DNA of 64,000 nt from Pannonibacter sp. SL95. Lineage in GTDB: Bacteria; Pseudomonadota; Alphaproteobacteria; Rhizobiales; Stappiaceae. The stretch's first letter is position 1. Every line of letters begins with the position of its first letter. Below the pieces are notes generated by a model, which saw nothing but the letters and a program-made list of their open reading frames with translations, ran no database searches and was not told the DNA's origin. The position numbers were made by a program, and so were the translations under genes. Positions 18,454-27,761 of this stretch are shown one piece after another. The stretch lies in contig NZ_JAPPRC010000004.1 of NCBI RefSeq assembly GCF_026672425.1, forward strand, positions 304,501 to 368,500, in the 5' to 3' direction.

Positions 18454-19503
18454 TCAGCCCGGCGTGAGATCCTTGGCAATGGCCGCAAAGACGTGCTCAT
18501 AGATCAGCTCGACCTTTGCGGCCTCGGAAGCGCCAAGCCGGTGAAAATGGCTGAGCCCCGGGGCAGCGTTCAGTTCGAGAATCCGGTAGCCCTCGGCCGA
18601 AGCGATATCCGGCACGATCAGGTCAAGGCCGTAGAAGCGGAGACCAATGGCCCGGCCGGCCTCGGCGGCGATGCGCGTCAGCTCCGGCGCAATCCGGTCG
18701 CTCACATCTATTGCCGTCCCTCCGGAGGACAGGTTCGAATTCGGCAGCAAGGAGATGCTCTCTCCCGCACCCGGCACATGGTCGAGGCTCAGGCCACAGG
18801 CGGTCAGATGCGACAGGATCCGGGGATCATCGGCCCCGATCTTGCGGCCCTTGCCATCGGCGGCAAATCCCGCCGTCTCGCACAGGATGAGATCCGCTAT
18901 GCTGCTGGAGCCATTGCCGGTGACCCGGAACGGCCAGCGTTCGAACACCGCAAGACACACGCCATCAAGCATCAGGATGCGGTAGTCCCGCCCGCGCGCT
19001 TCCTGCTGCACCAGCAGCCGGTCATAGTCACCGCCCAGAAGGTCCAGCGCCCTGACGAGCTGTTCCGGAGTTGCGGCCCGCAGAACGCCGCGCCCCTCGG
19101 ACTCCTCGTTCGGCTTGACGAACACGGGAAAACCGGTGCGTGAAGCAAACTCCAGCGCCGCATCGGGACCCGCCAGACGATCGGCAACCGCCGGGTTCTT
19201 CATCCGGATATCGGCAATGAAGCGCGGCGTTGCCACCAGCAGGGTTTCAGGCACCTGCAAACCGGCCTCGCCGAGGAAATAGGCGCTATAGCCCTTGTCG
19301 CGGGCAATGGCCGCTGCGCCAGCGCCATTGAGATCAAATCCGGCGCCCTTGAAGAAATGACGCTGGCCATTTGGAGCCTCGACGTAGCCGGCATAGCCAT
19401 ATTGCGGCTCAGCGACGACACTGAACCCGTGGCCGGCACAAAACCGCCGCAACAGTTGCAGGGCCAGCGGTTCGCGGCGGCCAGAAGTGGGCTGATCAGC
19501 CAT
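18454..19503 (-). CDS. ATP-grasp enzyme, cyanophycin/glutathione-synthetase-like
   Basis: This 349-residue stand-alone ATP-grasp protein shows FPVFVKPNEESEGRGV (ATP-binding strand with the conserved lysine), the basic segment YRILMLDGVCLAVFERWPFRVTGNG and the metal-ligand motif ILELNAAPGL near the C-terminus. The TGNGSSSIADLI segment resembles the ATP-grasp halves of cyanophycin synthetase and GshF/GshAB rather than RimK. It probably ligates an amino acid or peptide carboxylate to an amine, but substrate and pathway are unknown. The start at 19503 gives a normal N-terminus; the open frame extends 52 codons further without family resemblance. Confidence 0.75.
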   Translation of the reverse strand: MADQPTSGRREPLALQLLRRFCAGHGFSVVAEPQYGYAGYVEAPNGQRHFFKGAGFDLNGAGAAAIARDKGYSAYFLGEAGLQVPETLLVATPRFIADIRMKNPAVADRLAGPDAALEFASRTGFPVFVKPNEESEGRGVLRAATPEQLVRALDLLGGDYDRLLVQQEARGRDYRILMLDGVCLAVFERWPFRVTGNGSSSIADLILCETAGFAADGKGRKIGADDPRILSHLTACGLSLDHVPGAGESISLLPNSNLSSGGTAIDVSDRIAPELTRIAAEAGRAIGLRFYGLDLIVPDIASAEGYRILELNAAPGLSHFHRLGASEAAKVELIYEHVFAAIAKDLTPG

Positions 19504-19526
19504 GGAAGTCGCTGCAGGCAGCAAAC

Positions 19527-20195
19527 TTAGTGAGCGCTGTTCTGGCGCGCATTGGCCAGATAGTCGATCACGAACAGCTTCGGGTTCGAGGGACCGTTCG
19601 CGGTGATGTTGTAGATCGCGACGGACGTATCCATCCCCTGCGCGTCGGTCACGGTCCACTGCTTCAGGTCGAAGGTCTGCGCGTCGAAGATGAGCGTCAG
19701 CTTGCCCGAGTTGAACGTGGTCCGGTCCTCGACAACGATGGTCACGAGATCGGTTTCCACGACGACGCCGACCACATTGGTGTCCTTGGTCAGGTCGATC
19801 TGGTCGGCGAGCAGAAAGCGCAGCGGCGTTTCATTCAGCGGCCAGATGTCCTGGGTGTTGAGCTTGCGGTCCTTCACCGAAACGGACTTGCCATCGGCAA
19901 TGATGTCCAGCTGCGCCGGCGGATTGTAGTAGAAACGGATCTTGCCCGGCCGCTCGAGATAGAACTTGCCTTCAACCTGGTCGCCATCGGGACCGAACTG
20001 CACGAAATCGCCGTGCATGGTCTTCACCGAGTTGAAGTAGGTGTTGATCTCGCCCAGCGTTTCCTGTTCGGCCGGTGACAGCTGTCCGGCCGGCGTTCCG
20101 GCTGCCATCAGCGGCAGCGGCGCAAAGGCAGCAGCAAGGGACAGCGCGAGAGCAGCGATATTGGCGCGCAGCCGGGGCAAACGGGAAAACCTCAT
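19527..20195 (-). CDS. lolA: LolA-like outer-membrane lipoprotein carrier
   Basis: This protein of about 222 residues has a Sec signal peptide (hydrophobic core about residues 13-29, probable cleavage after LMA) and a LolA-type body: HGDFVQFGPDGDQVEGKFYLERPGKIRFYYNPP followed by a Lys-Ser-Val-Ser-Val-Lys-Asp segment. LolA ferries lipoproteins through the periplasm from LolCDE to the outer membrane. I prefer the ATG at 20195, which puts the basic signal-peptide start first and has GGAG upstream; the ATG at 20213 is also possible. The position just after ftsK on the same strand is conserved in alphaproteobacteria. Confidence 0.9.
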   Translation of the reverse strand: MRFSRLPRLRANIAALALSLAAAFAPLPLMAAGTPAGQLSPAEQETLGEINTYFNSVKTMHGDFVQFGPDGDQVEGKFYLERPGKIRFYYNPPAQLDIIADGKSVSVKDRKLNTQDIWPLNETPLRFLLADQIDLTKDTNVVGVVVETDLVTIVVEDRTTFNSGKLTLIFDAQTFDLKQWTVTDAQGMDTSVAIYNITANGPSNPKLFVIDYLANARQNSAH

Positions 20196-20320
20196 GATCG
20201 GGCGCAGCTCCATCTAGCAGGCAAGGCATGGTCACTGGACATCATGCCCGGCCCTTCATCGCATCTCATCTAGTTCCTGCTTGTGGCAAGGTTGCGGCAG
20301 GGGTCAAGCCCCTGGCCCGC

Positions 20321-23260
20321 TCAATAGTCTTCATCAACGCCGTTCTTGACCAGAAGTTCTCGCTTGCCCGCGTGGTTGGCGGCGCTGATGAGACCTTCCT
20401 TCTCCATACGCTCGATCAGCGACGCAGCCCGGTTGTAGCCGATACCAAGGCGGCGCTGGACGTAGGAGGTGGAAACCTTCTTGTCGCGCAGGACGACAGC
20501 CACCGCCTTGTCATAGAGATCGTTGCTCTCGTCCCCGCTCGACACCGCGTCATACGGGCTTTCGGACAGGTCCTCTTCCTCGGTCACCGCCTCAAGATAC
20601 TGCGGCGAGCCCTGAAGTTTCAGATGCGCGACGATATGCTCGACTTCCTCGTCGGCGACGAAGGGCCCGTGCACACGCTGGATGCGTCCGCCACCAGCCA
20701 TGTAGAGCATGTCGCCCATACCGAGGAGCTGCTCGGCCCCCTGTTCGCCAAGGATGGTGCGGCTGTCGATCTTCGACGTCACCTGGAACGAGATACGCGT
20801 CGGGAAGTTCGCCTTGATCGTGCCGGTGATCACGTCGACCGAGGGACGCTGCGTTGCCATGATGATGTGGATGCCGGCGGCGCGGGCCATCTGGGCAAGG
20901 CGCTGGATCGCGCCTTCGATGTCCTTGCCGGCGACCATCATCAGGTCGGCCATCTCGTCAACGATGACGACGATGTAGGGCATCTGCTCCAGCGGCAGAT
21001 CTTCTTCCTCGTAGATCGGCTGGCCGGTCTCGCGGTCGAACCCGGTCTGGACGGTGCGGGAGAAGCTCTCGCCCTTCTCAAGCGCCTGCTTCACACGCGT
21101 GTTGTAGCCGTCGATGTTGCGGACGCCCATCTTGGACATCTTCTTGTAGCGCTCTTCCATCTCGCGGACGGTCCATTTGAGCGCCACGACGGCCTTCTTC
21201 GGATCGGTCACGACCGGCGTCAGCAGATGCGGAATGCCGTCATAGATGGAGAGTTCCAGCATCTTCGGGTCGATCATGATCATCTTGCACTGGTCCGGCG
21301 TCAGCCGGTACAGCAGCGACAGGATCATGGTGTTGATCGACACCGACTTGCCCGAGCCGGTGGTGCCGGCCACGAGCAGATGCGGCATGCGGGCAAGGTC
21401 GGCAATCACGCTCTCGCCGTTGATGGTCTTGCCCAGCGCCATCGCCAGCTTGTGCTTGCTCTTCTCGAAGTCCTGCGCGGCCAGCAGCTCGCGCAGATAG
21501 ACGGTCTCGCGCTTCTGGTTGGGCAGCTCGATGCCGATGGCGTTCTTGCCCGGAATGACGGCCACGCGCGCCGAGATGGCGCTCATGGAGCGGGCGATGT
21601 CGTCGGCAAGACCGATGACGCGGGACGACTTGATGCCGGGTGCCGGCTCCAGCTCGTAAAGGGTCACGACCGGGCCCGGGCGCACCTCGATGATCTCGCC
21701 GCGCACGCCGAAATCCTCCAGCACGCCTTCAAGGATGCGGGCATTCTGTTCCAGCGCGTCCGGCGACAGGCCGGGTGACTTCCCGGCAGGCTTCGGCTCG
21801 GCCAGAAGCCGCAGCGGCGGCAGCTCATAGACCTCAGGGGCACCGAGCAGCGAGGCCTGGGCTTCCTGCTGGATGCGCTTGCCGGGCTGCGGCCGGGCGG
21901 CTTGCGGCACAACGCGGGCGCCTCCCTGTGCGGCCGGACCGGCAGGGCCGCGCGCAGCCGGGCCGCGGCTGGGAGCAGCGCCAGGAGAAGCTATGCCGAC
22001 CGGGCGTGCCAGCGGCGTACGATCCAGCGGCGCACTGTCGCGGCCATGATCGCGCGCTCCGCCGCGGCCATCGCGGCCATGGGCAAGCCGGGCATCCGCC
22101 TCATCCTCGTCGTCGAGGTCAAAGGGAACATCGTCATAGGCGGCATTATAGCCGTCATCCGCATCATCACCGGCGTCGGCATAACCGTCGGTTTCATCGT
22201 CATCATAGTCATCGGGCGCGTGACGTCCGCTGCCCGTGATGCGCGGCCCGGTGACGGGCGGACGGCCGTGCTCGCGCACCGTATCGCGGCGGTTGCCCTC
22301 GGCCGGATACAGCTCATCCAGGCCATCGTCTTCTTCGCCCGGCAGAAGACGCCCGACAAGGCCGCGACTGAGCGCGCCAATACCGCGCCGGCGCGGTGCT
22401 TCCTCGTAGTCTTCCGCGTCCTCGTCTGCATCGTAATAATCGGCGGCTTCGCGCGGGTTGCGTCCGGATGGACGGCCAAGCCCCGTCACGCGCTGCAACG
22501 TCGACTGGATCTGCAGGCGCCAGTGGCCTGCCGCACCCATCAGGGCCGAGAACCGGGACGTGTCGTCCTCTCCGTCGTCGTCCTCGTCGTCGAACAGCTG
22601 CTGCTGCACCGGTGTCCGCTTGCCTTTCACCTGCTTTGGCAAGGGCAGATCGTCCTCGTCGGCGCGCGCCTTGCCGAACCAGCCACCAGCTGCGATCAGC
22701 AGGAACACAGCCGGCAGGCCGAGACCGATGGAGCCGATGATCATGGCCGTGCCGGGGGCCATGTTCTGCGTCAGCTTCTGCGGCAGGTAATGCACGGCAT
22801 CGCCCATGAAGCCGCCAAGGCCGGTCGGCAGCGGCCAGGTGTCCGGCACCGGCAGCGAGGCAACCGCACCTGCAGCCAGCAGCGTGCCGGCGAACCAGAA
22901 CAGGATCCGCCGCGCGGCAATACGCATCGGCTTGCCGGCCAGCAGGCGCCAGCCCCAGAGCACCACCGGAACAAGAAAGACAGCCGTGGCAAGGCCGACA
23001 GACTGCATCAGGACATCGGACAGGATTGCTCCCGGCGTGCCCAGCGCGTTGCGCACAGGCTCGGTCGTCGCATGATTGAGGCTGGGATCGGTGACCGACC
23101 AAGTCGCCAGGGCCGCAGCAAGAGCTGCCGCGAATGCGATGACGCAAAGCCCGGCCAGTCCCACCAGATTGCGGCGCAGGAAACGCTTCAGCGGGCTTTC
23201 CGTGTCAAGCATGTGGGCGGCTCCGCGACCGGAGCCCCGCGTTGCTGTGGCGCGTCTCAT
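20321..23260 (-). CDS. ftsK: DNA translocase FtsK
   Basis: This 979-residue septal DNA pump has four N-terminal membrane helices (about residues 30-190). A very acidic, Asp/Glu/Gly-rich linker (about 200-400) follows, then the motor with Walker A GTTGSGKS near residue 633 and Walker [13 protein letters not shown]. It ends in a winged-helix gamma domain ([26 protein letters not shown]), which in E. coli reads KOPS sequences. The ATG at 23260 overlaps the aminotransferase stop codon as ATGA, so the two are translationally coupled. FtsK brings the terminus region to the septum for chromosome dimer resolution. Confidence 0.97.
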   Translation of the reverse strand: MRRATATRGSGRGAAHMLDTESPLKRFLRRNLVGLAGLCVIAFAAALAAALATWSVTDPSLNHATTEPVRNALGTPGAILSDVLMQSVGLATAVFLVPVVLWGWRLLAGKPMRIAARRILFWFAGTLLAAGAVASLPVPDTWPLPTGLGGFMGDAVHYLPQKLTQNMAPGTAMIIGSIGLGLPAVFLLIAAGGWFGKARADEDDLPLPKQVKGKRTPVQQQLFDDEDDDGEDDTSRFSALMGAAGHWRLQIQSTLQRVTGLGRPSGRNPREAADYYDADEDAEDYEEAPRRRGIGALSRGLVGRLLPGEEDDGLDELYPAEGNRRDTVREHGRPPVTGPRITGSGRHAPDDYDDDETDGYADAGDDADDGYNAAYDDVPFDLDDEDEADARLAHGRDGRGGARDHGRDSAPLDRTPLARPVGIASPGAAPSRGPAARGPAGPAAQGGARVVPQAARPQPGKRIQQEAQASLLGAPEVYELPPLRLLAEPKPAGKSPGLSPDALEQNARILEGVLEDFGVRGEIIEVRPGPVVTLYELEPAPGIKSSRVIGLADDIARSMSAISARVAVIPGKNAIGIELPNQKRETVYLRELLAAQDFEKSKHKLAMALGKTINGESVIADLARMPHLLVAGTTGSGKSVSINTMILSLLYRLTPDQCKMIMIDPKMLELSIYDGIPHLLTPVVTDPKKAVVALKWTVREMEERYKKMSKMGVRNIDGYNTRVKQALEKGESFSRTVQTGFDRETGQPIYEEEDLPLEQMPYIVVIVDEMADLMMVAGKDIEGAIQRLAQMARAAGIHIIMATQRPSVDVITGTIKANFPTRISFQVTSKIDSRTILGEQGAEQLLGMGDMLYMAGGGRIQRVHGPFVADEEVEHIVAHLKLQGSPQYLEAVTEEEDLSESPYDAVSSGDESNDLYDKAVAVVLRDKKVSTSYVQRRLGIGYNRAASLIERMEKEGLISAANHAGKRELLVKNGVDEDY

Positions 23261-24486
23261 GCGTTGTCTCCGAGCCACTTGGCGAGCCTCTCCATCGCGT
23301 CACGCGTCAGCCCGACCGGCGCGCACAGACTGATGCGGATATAGGGATCGCCGGGATTGCTGCCATCAGGGCCGGACATTGCCAGATAGGCCCCCGGAAT
23401 GACCTTCAGACCGGCCTCGCTCCAAAGCCGTTTGGTCACCTCGATGCCAGCGCCCCAGCGGCTGACATCCAGCCAGAGGAAGAAGCCTCCCTCCGGCGTC
23501 ACCGGTCCGAGGATCGGCGACAGAAGCGTTTCGGCGATGGCGTATTTCTCGTTGTAAAGCCGCCGGTTCTCGGCCACATGCGTTTCATCCGCATAGGCGC
23601 GGGCAGCCACAGCCTGGGCCGGAAGCGGCACCTGCGGCGCGGCAAGCCCACGGAACTTTACCCAGCGGCTGAGGAACTCCGGATCGCCGGCCGCAAAGCC
23701 GCAGCGCAGGCCAGCCAGGTTCGACCGTTTCGACAGCGAGTTCAGGCTGATCACGCGCGAGTAGCCCTCGCCCATGGCGTGGGCCGCTTCCAGAACGCCG
23801 GCGGGCGGCGTCTGGCGATAGATCTCCGAATAGCACTCGTCGGCAAAGATGAAGAAGCTGTGCTTGCGCGCCAGGCCTATCAGCTGCTGCCAATAGCCAA
23901 GGCTTGCCACCGCACCTTGCGGATTGGCCGGCGAGGCGATGTAGAAGGCGATAGTGCGGTCGAGTAGATCTGGCGACAGCTTGGCAAGGTCCGGCAGGAA
24001 CCCGGTCGATGCGTCGCTGTCGAGCAGGACCGCCTCGGCTCCGGCAATATGCGCCGCCGCCGCATAGGTCTGATAGAACGGATTGGGCAGGATCACCGCC
24101 GGGCGGGCAACGTCCTTGGCCAGCTGGTCGCGCGCGGCAATGGCACCGAAGGACAGCCCCTCGCGCGACCCGTTCAACGGCAGCACGCCACGATCCTTGT
24201 CGATGGTGTTGCCAAGACCGTAGCGCCGGTCGAGCCAGCTGGCGATGGCGGCGCGGAACATCGGACTGCCTTCGATCGGCGGATAGCGCCGGAAGTCAGC
24301 CAGATTTTCCATCAGCACCTCACCGGTGAACGACGGCAGCGCATGCTGCGGCTCACCGATGGTCAGGATGATGGGGTCAGCGCCCGGCCGCGTGTCGCCG
24401 AGCAGCGCAGCCAGGCGCTGGAATGGATTGGCGTCGGGCAAGGCCTGAGTATGGGCCAGCGCCCCGGCAGCTTCATTGGACGTCAT
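23257..24486 (-). CDS. Class I/II aminotransferase (DapC-like)
   Basis: This 409-residue PLP-dependent fold-type I aminotransferase carries the motifs [33 protein letters not shown] and the PLP lysine segment [12 protein letters not shown] (Lys). Its sequence and the coupling to ftsK and lolA match the enzyme often annotated as succinyldiaminopimelate aminotransferase (DapC) in alphaproteobacteria, which would serve lysine and peptidoglycan synthesis. The precise substrate is inferred. The ATG at 24486 fits the family; a longer frame exists without support. The stop overlaps the ftsK start by four bases. Confidence 0.85.
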   Translation of the reverse strand: MTSNEAAGALAHTQALPDANPFQRLAALLGDTRPGADPIILTIGEPQHALPSFTGEVLMENLADFRRYPPIEGSPMFRAAIASWLDRRYGLGNTIDKDRGVLPLNGSREGLSFGAIAARDQLAKDVARPAVILPNPFYQTYAAAAHIAGAEAVLLDSDASTGFLPDLAKLSPDLLDRTIAFYIASPANPQGAVASLGYWQQLIGLARKHSFFIFADECYSEIYRQTPPAGVLEAAHAMGEGYSRVISLNSLSKRSNLAGLRCGFAAGDPEFLSRWVKFRGLAAPQVPLPAQAVAARAYADETHVAENRRLYNEKYAIAETLLSPILGPVTPEGGFFLWLDVSRWGAGIEVTKRLWSEAGLKVIPGAYLAMSGPDGSNPGDPYIRISLCAPVGLTRDAMERLAKWLGDNA

Positions 24487-24580
24487 CACGCGTTCCGGAC
24501 AAGAAATCAGACAATCGCCTGACCCTAGCCTGCCGTTGGTAAAGCTCTCATTAACCAACGGCGATCCGGCCTGCCCCGGC

Positions 24581-24913
24581 TCAGAAATCCACCGTCAGGC
24601 CCTTGATTTCCCAGTCTTCATACCGGGTTGGCTCAAGGCCGCCGCGCCCGGCAACCTCTGCTTCCATGGCCTCTTGCCGGGCGTCGATCTCGGCACGGCG
24701 CGCTTCGGCTTCCTTCAGCGCGCGCTGCGCAGCCGGCGGAAGATCCTCGAATCGACGGCGTGGTTCGGGCGCTGCCTCGGCCTCGTCAGTGGTCACGCGC
24801 ACCGTCCGTTCCGGGAACGGCAGCACGACGGCGCCCGCGCTTGACGCAGCACTGGCGCCGCCCAGGTCCTTGGCGGTCGTGTGGGTCTCGTCGTGGCTAT
24901 GATCGTCATGCAT
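24581..24913 (-). CDS. DUF1674 protein (succinate dehydrogenase assembly factor 4-like)
   Basis: This 110-residue protein ends in [22 protein letters not shown], the C-terminal DUF1674 signature (E-P-T-R-Y-x-D-W-E-x-K-G-x-x-x-D-F). In mitochondria the family is SDHAF4, which binds flavinylated SdhA and helps assemble complex II. The N-terminal half is polar and Ala/Glu-rich with a His/Asp cluster at the start (MHDDHSHDE). The ATG at 24913 has AGGAG upstream. It is divergent from htpX. The assembly role in this organism is inferred from homology. Confidence 0.85.
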   Translation of the reverse strand: MHDDHSHDETHTTAKDLGGASAASSAGAVVLPFPERTVRVTTDEAEAAPEPRRRFEDLPPAAQRALKEAEARRAEIDARQEAMEAEVAGRGGLEPTRYEDWEIKGLTVDF

Positions 24914-25041
24914 CGTCTGAACTCCTGCGGGCGGCACCCTGCCCTGCCTGTCCACTTGCGGCGGTTGGTCTTGCTCCCCATCATATAGAACAGACCGTCC
25001 ACCTGGAAACCTCTGGACTTCTGCGACAGGAACCCGAACCG

Positions 25042-26034
25042 ATGAACTACTTCCGCACTGCCATGCTTCTGGCCGCGCTGACGGCGCTCTTCATGGGCGT
25101 CGGTTATGTCATTGGCGGACAGAGTGGCATGATGATCGCGCTGGTCATTGCCGGGGCGATGAACATTTTCAGCTACTGGAACTCCGACAAGATGGTGCTC
25201 TCGATGCACCATGCGCAGGAGGTCGACGAACGCTCGGCACCGGAGCTGTTCCAGATGGTGCGGCAGCTGGCGGCCAATGCCGAACTGCCGATGCCGAAGG
25301 TCTATATCATCAACAACCCTCAGCCGAACGCCTTCGCAACAGGCCGCAACCCGCAGAACGCAGCCGTCGCTGCCACCACCGGCCTTTTGGAAACGCTGAC
25401 GCAAGAGGAAGTCGCCGGCGTGATGGCGCATGAGCTGGCGCATATCAAGAACCACGACACGCTGATCATGACGCTGACGGCCACCATTGCCGGCGCGATC
25501 TCCATGCTCGGCAATTTTGCCTTCTTCTTCGGCGGCAACCGCGAGAACAACAATGGCGTCGGCATGATCGGCACCATCGTGGCCATGATCGTCGCCCCTC
25601 TGGCAGCGATGCTGGTGCAGATGGCGATCTCCCGCACACGCGAATACGCAGCCGACCGGATGGGCGCTGAAATCTGCGGCCAGCCGATGTGGCTCGCCTC
25701 GGCCCTGGCCAAGATCGCCGACGGCGTGGAGCACATTCACAACCCGGACGCGGAGCGCAGCCCGGCGACCGCCCACATGTTCATCATCAATCCGCTGTCC
25801 GGTGAGCGGATGGACAACCTGTTCTCCACTCACCCGGCAACCCAGAACCGCATCGCCGCACTGCGCGAGCAGCAGCAGCAGATGGGCGCAAGCGGATACA
25901 CGGCGACGGACGCTTCGCGCTCCTCCTCCGGCTCGTCTTCGCGGCCCGCCGCAAGCCCGACCGGCCCCTGGGGCGGCAGTGGCTCGCGCGGCGGCGGCAC
26001 TGAAACCCCGCCTCGCAAGGGTCCGTGGGGCTGA
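25042..26034 (+). CDS. htpX: Zinc metalloprotease HtpX homologue
   Basis: This 330-residue membrane protease of the M48 family degrades misfolded inner-membrane proteins. Two N-terminal membrane helices (about 4-45) are followed by the zinc motif HELAH (130-134), two more helices (145-165, 175-200) and the downstream glutamate ligand in [12 protein letters not shown]. The C-terminus beyond about residue 285 is a Ser/Gly/Pro-rich low-complexity tail, unusually long for the family. The start at 25042 ([10 protein letters not shown]) fits the family; the open frame runs far upstream but is not coding. Confidence 0.95.
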   Translation: MNYFRTAMLLAALTALFMGVGYVIGGQSGMMIALVIAGAMNIFSYWNSDKMVLSMHHAQEVDERSAPELFQMVRQLAANAELPMPKVYIINNPQPNAFATGRNPQNAAVAATTGLLETLTQEEVAGVMAHELAHIKNHDTLIMTLTATIAGAISMLGNFAFFFGGNRENNNGVGMIGTIVAMIVAPLAAMLVQMAISRTREYAADRMGAEICGQPMWLASALAKIADGVEHIHNPDAERSPATAHMFIINPLSGERMDNLFSTHPATQNRIAALREQQQQMGASGYTATDASRSSSGSSSRPAASPTGPWGGSGSRGGGTETPPRKGPWG

Positions 26035-26169
26035 AAAAGTCGCTGGAGTGACCGCTTTGTCGCCCCTGCGGCAGGCCCGCAACCGCTTGTGGACGCCGGT
26101 TGCACCCTTCGCAATGGGACTTGATAGATCTTTCGCCAACGGTAAATGACAGTTAACACTTGGATGACT

Positions 26170-26202
26170 ACGCCGCGAGCTGGAGACGGTTCGCGGCGTT
26201 TT
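26170..26202 (+). terminator. Hairpin plus T tract between htpX and rsmB
   Basis: ACGCCGCGA (26170-26178) pairs perfectly with TCGCGGCGT (26191-26199), followed by TTT, 136 bp after the htpX stop and just before rsmB. It could terminate htpX, or end a short transcript lying in the 26035-26169 interval. The stem and T tract are seen directly; the role is inferred. Confidence 0.6.
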
Positions 26203-26246
26203 GACTCATCAGGCCAGTTCTGGCCCGCAACGGAAGAGACCGCGCA

Positions 26247-27630
26247 GTGACCGATACCCCGCAGAAACCGCCGCGCCGCCGTCCCTCGCCCGACAAGGGG
26301 CCGGGGCCAGGAGCGCCGGTACCCGGCATGGCCGCGCGCCGTGCGGCGGTGGATGTGCTGGGAAATGTGGTGCACAAGCATCGTCCGCTGGACCTGGAGC
26401 TGGACCCTTCCGGCGGCCATCCTGGCTTCCGGGCGCTGGAGGCCAAGGACCGCGCACTGGTGCGCGCCATCCTCGGCGCAGCGCTCCGCCGTCGCAGCCA
26501 GATCGAGTCCATCCTGCAGACCCTGCTCGATCGCCCGATCCCGGAGAAAACCGGCCGGGTGATGGACATCCTGCATGTCGCCGCCGCGCAGATGCTGTTC
26601 CTCGACATCCCCGACCGCGCCGCCGTCTCGCTTGCAGTCGACATGGCCGCGGCCGACAAGCGCGCCCGGCTGTACAAGGGTCTGGTCAATGGCGTCCTGC
26701 GCCGGCTCGGCCGCGAAAAAGAAACGTTGCTGGCGCAGCCGGTCGCAGGCGCGGCCGGTTTGCCGCTGTGGCTCGCCACCCGCTGGACCGAGGTCTACGG
26801 TGAGGCCCGGCTCGGCGAAATCCTGGCGGCACAGGCCAGCGAACCTGCGCTCGATCTCAGCGTGAAGTCCGATCCGGCCGGCTGGGCCGAGCGTCTTGGC
26901 GGCCGGGTCGTCGCCGCCGGATCCGTGCGGCTTCAGCGCAAGGGTGCGGTCGAGGATTTCGACGGCTTCGGCGACGGGGGCTGGTGGGTCCAGGATGCGG
27001 CAGCGTCCCTGCTAAGCCCGCCTGCTTGGCGACATCGCCGGCAAGCGCGTCATTGACCTCTGCGCCGCCCCTGGCGGCAAGACCGCGCAGCTGGCCGCAG
27101 CTGGCGCCGAGGTGACGGCCCTCGACATCTCCGAGAAGCGCCTGGGCCGCGTCCGGGAGAATCTCGCCCGGCTTGGACTGTCAGCGGAAGTGGTTGCGGC
27201 GGACGTGCGCGCCTATACGCCTGACGAGCCGTTCGATGCGATCCTTCTCGACGCGCCCTGCAGCGCCACCGGCACCATGCGGCGGCATCCGGACGTGGCC
27301 TGGACCAAGCGGCCCTCTGACATCGTCACCCTCGCCGCGCTTCAGGGCGAACTGCTGCGCCGCGCCTCTGGCTGGCTGAAGCCCGGCGGGATGATCGTCT
27401 TCTGCACCTGCTCCATGGAGCCGGAAGAAGGCGAAGCGCAGATCAGTGCCTTCCTGTCCGATTGTCCGGGCTTCGAACTCGTTCCGGTCACTGCCGGCGA
27501 GATCGGCGGTCTCGATGAGTGCATCACGCCGGAGGGCTATTTACGGACCCTCCCCTGTCATTTTTCTGGTGGAACGGCCCCCGACGGCGGTCTGGACGGC
27601 TTTTTTGCCGCCCGTCTGCGCCGTCTTTAA
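26247..27630 (+). pseudogene. rsmB: 16S rRNA m5C967 methyltransferase RsmB, interrupted by a one-base frameshift
   Basis: The first frame (GTG at 26247 to about 27014) encodes the NusB-like RNA-binding domain and the start of the methyltransferase. The rest continues in the +1 frame from about 27016 to 27630, with the SAM loop LCAAPGGKTAQLAAAG, the catalytic DAPCSATGTMRRHPD and the second cysteine motif CTCSMEPEEGE. Skipping one A in CTGCTAAGCCCGCC at 27009-27022 restores a single 460-residue protein of normal length. The second frame opens exactly after TAA at 27013-27015. Both parts look well conserved, so a sequencing error or a very recent mutation is likelier than old decay. A GTG start with GGAAGAG upstream is used. 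Confidence 0.85.
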
Positions 27631-27761
27631 CGGCCCCGTAACCGTTCTGCCGCGCAATTGAGCAACACGTCGCTAACCCTAACAAATCGTTACGTTCAAA
27701 GTTCATACGAGGGCATTTCCATTTCCAGTCGGCAACGGCGCATCAAGGGCAGGAGCCCGGC

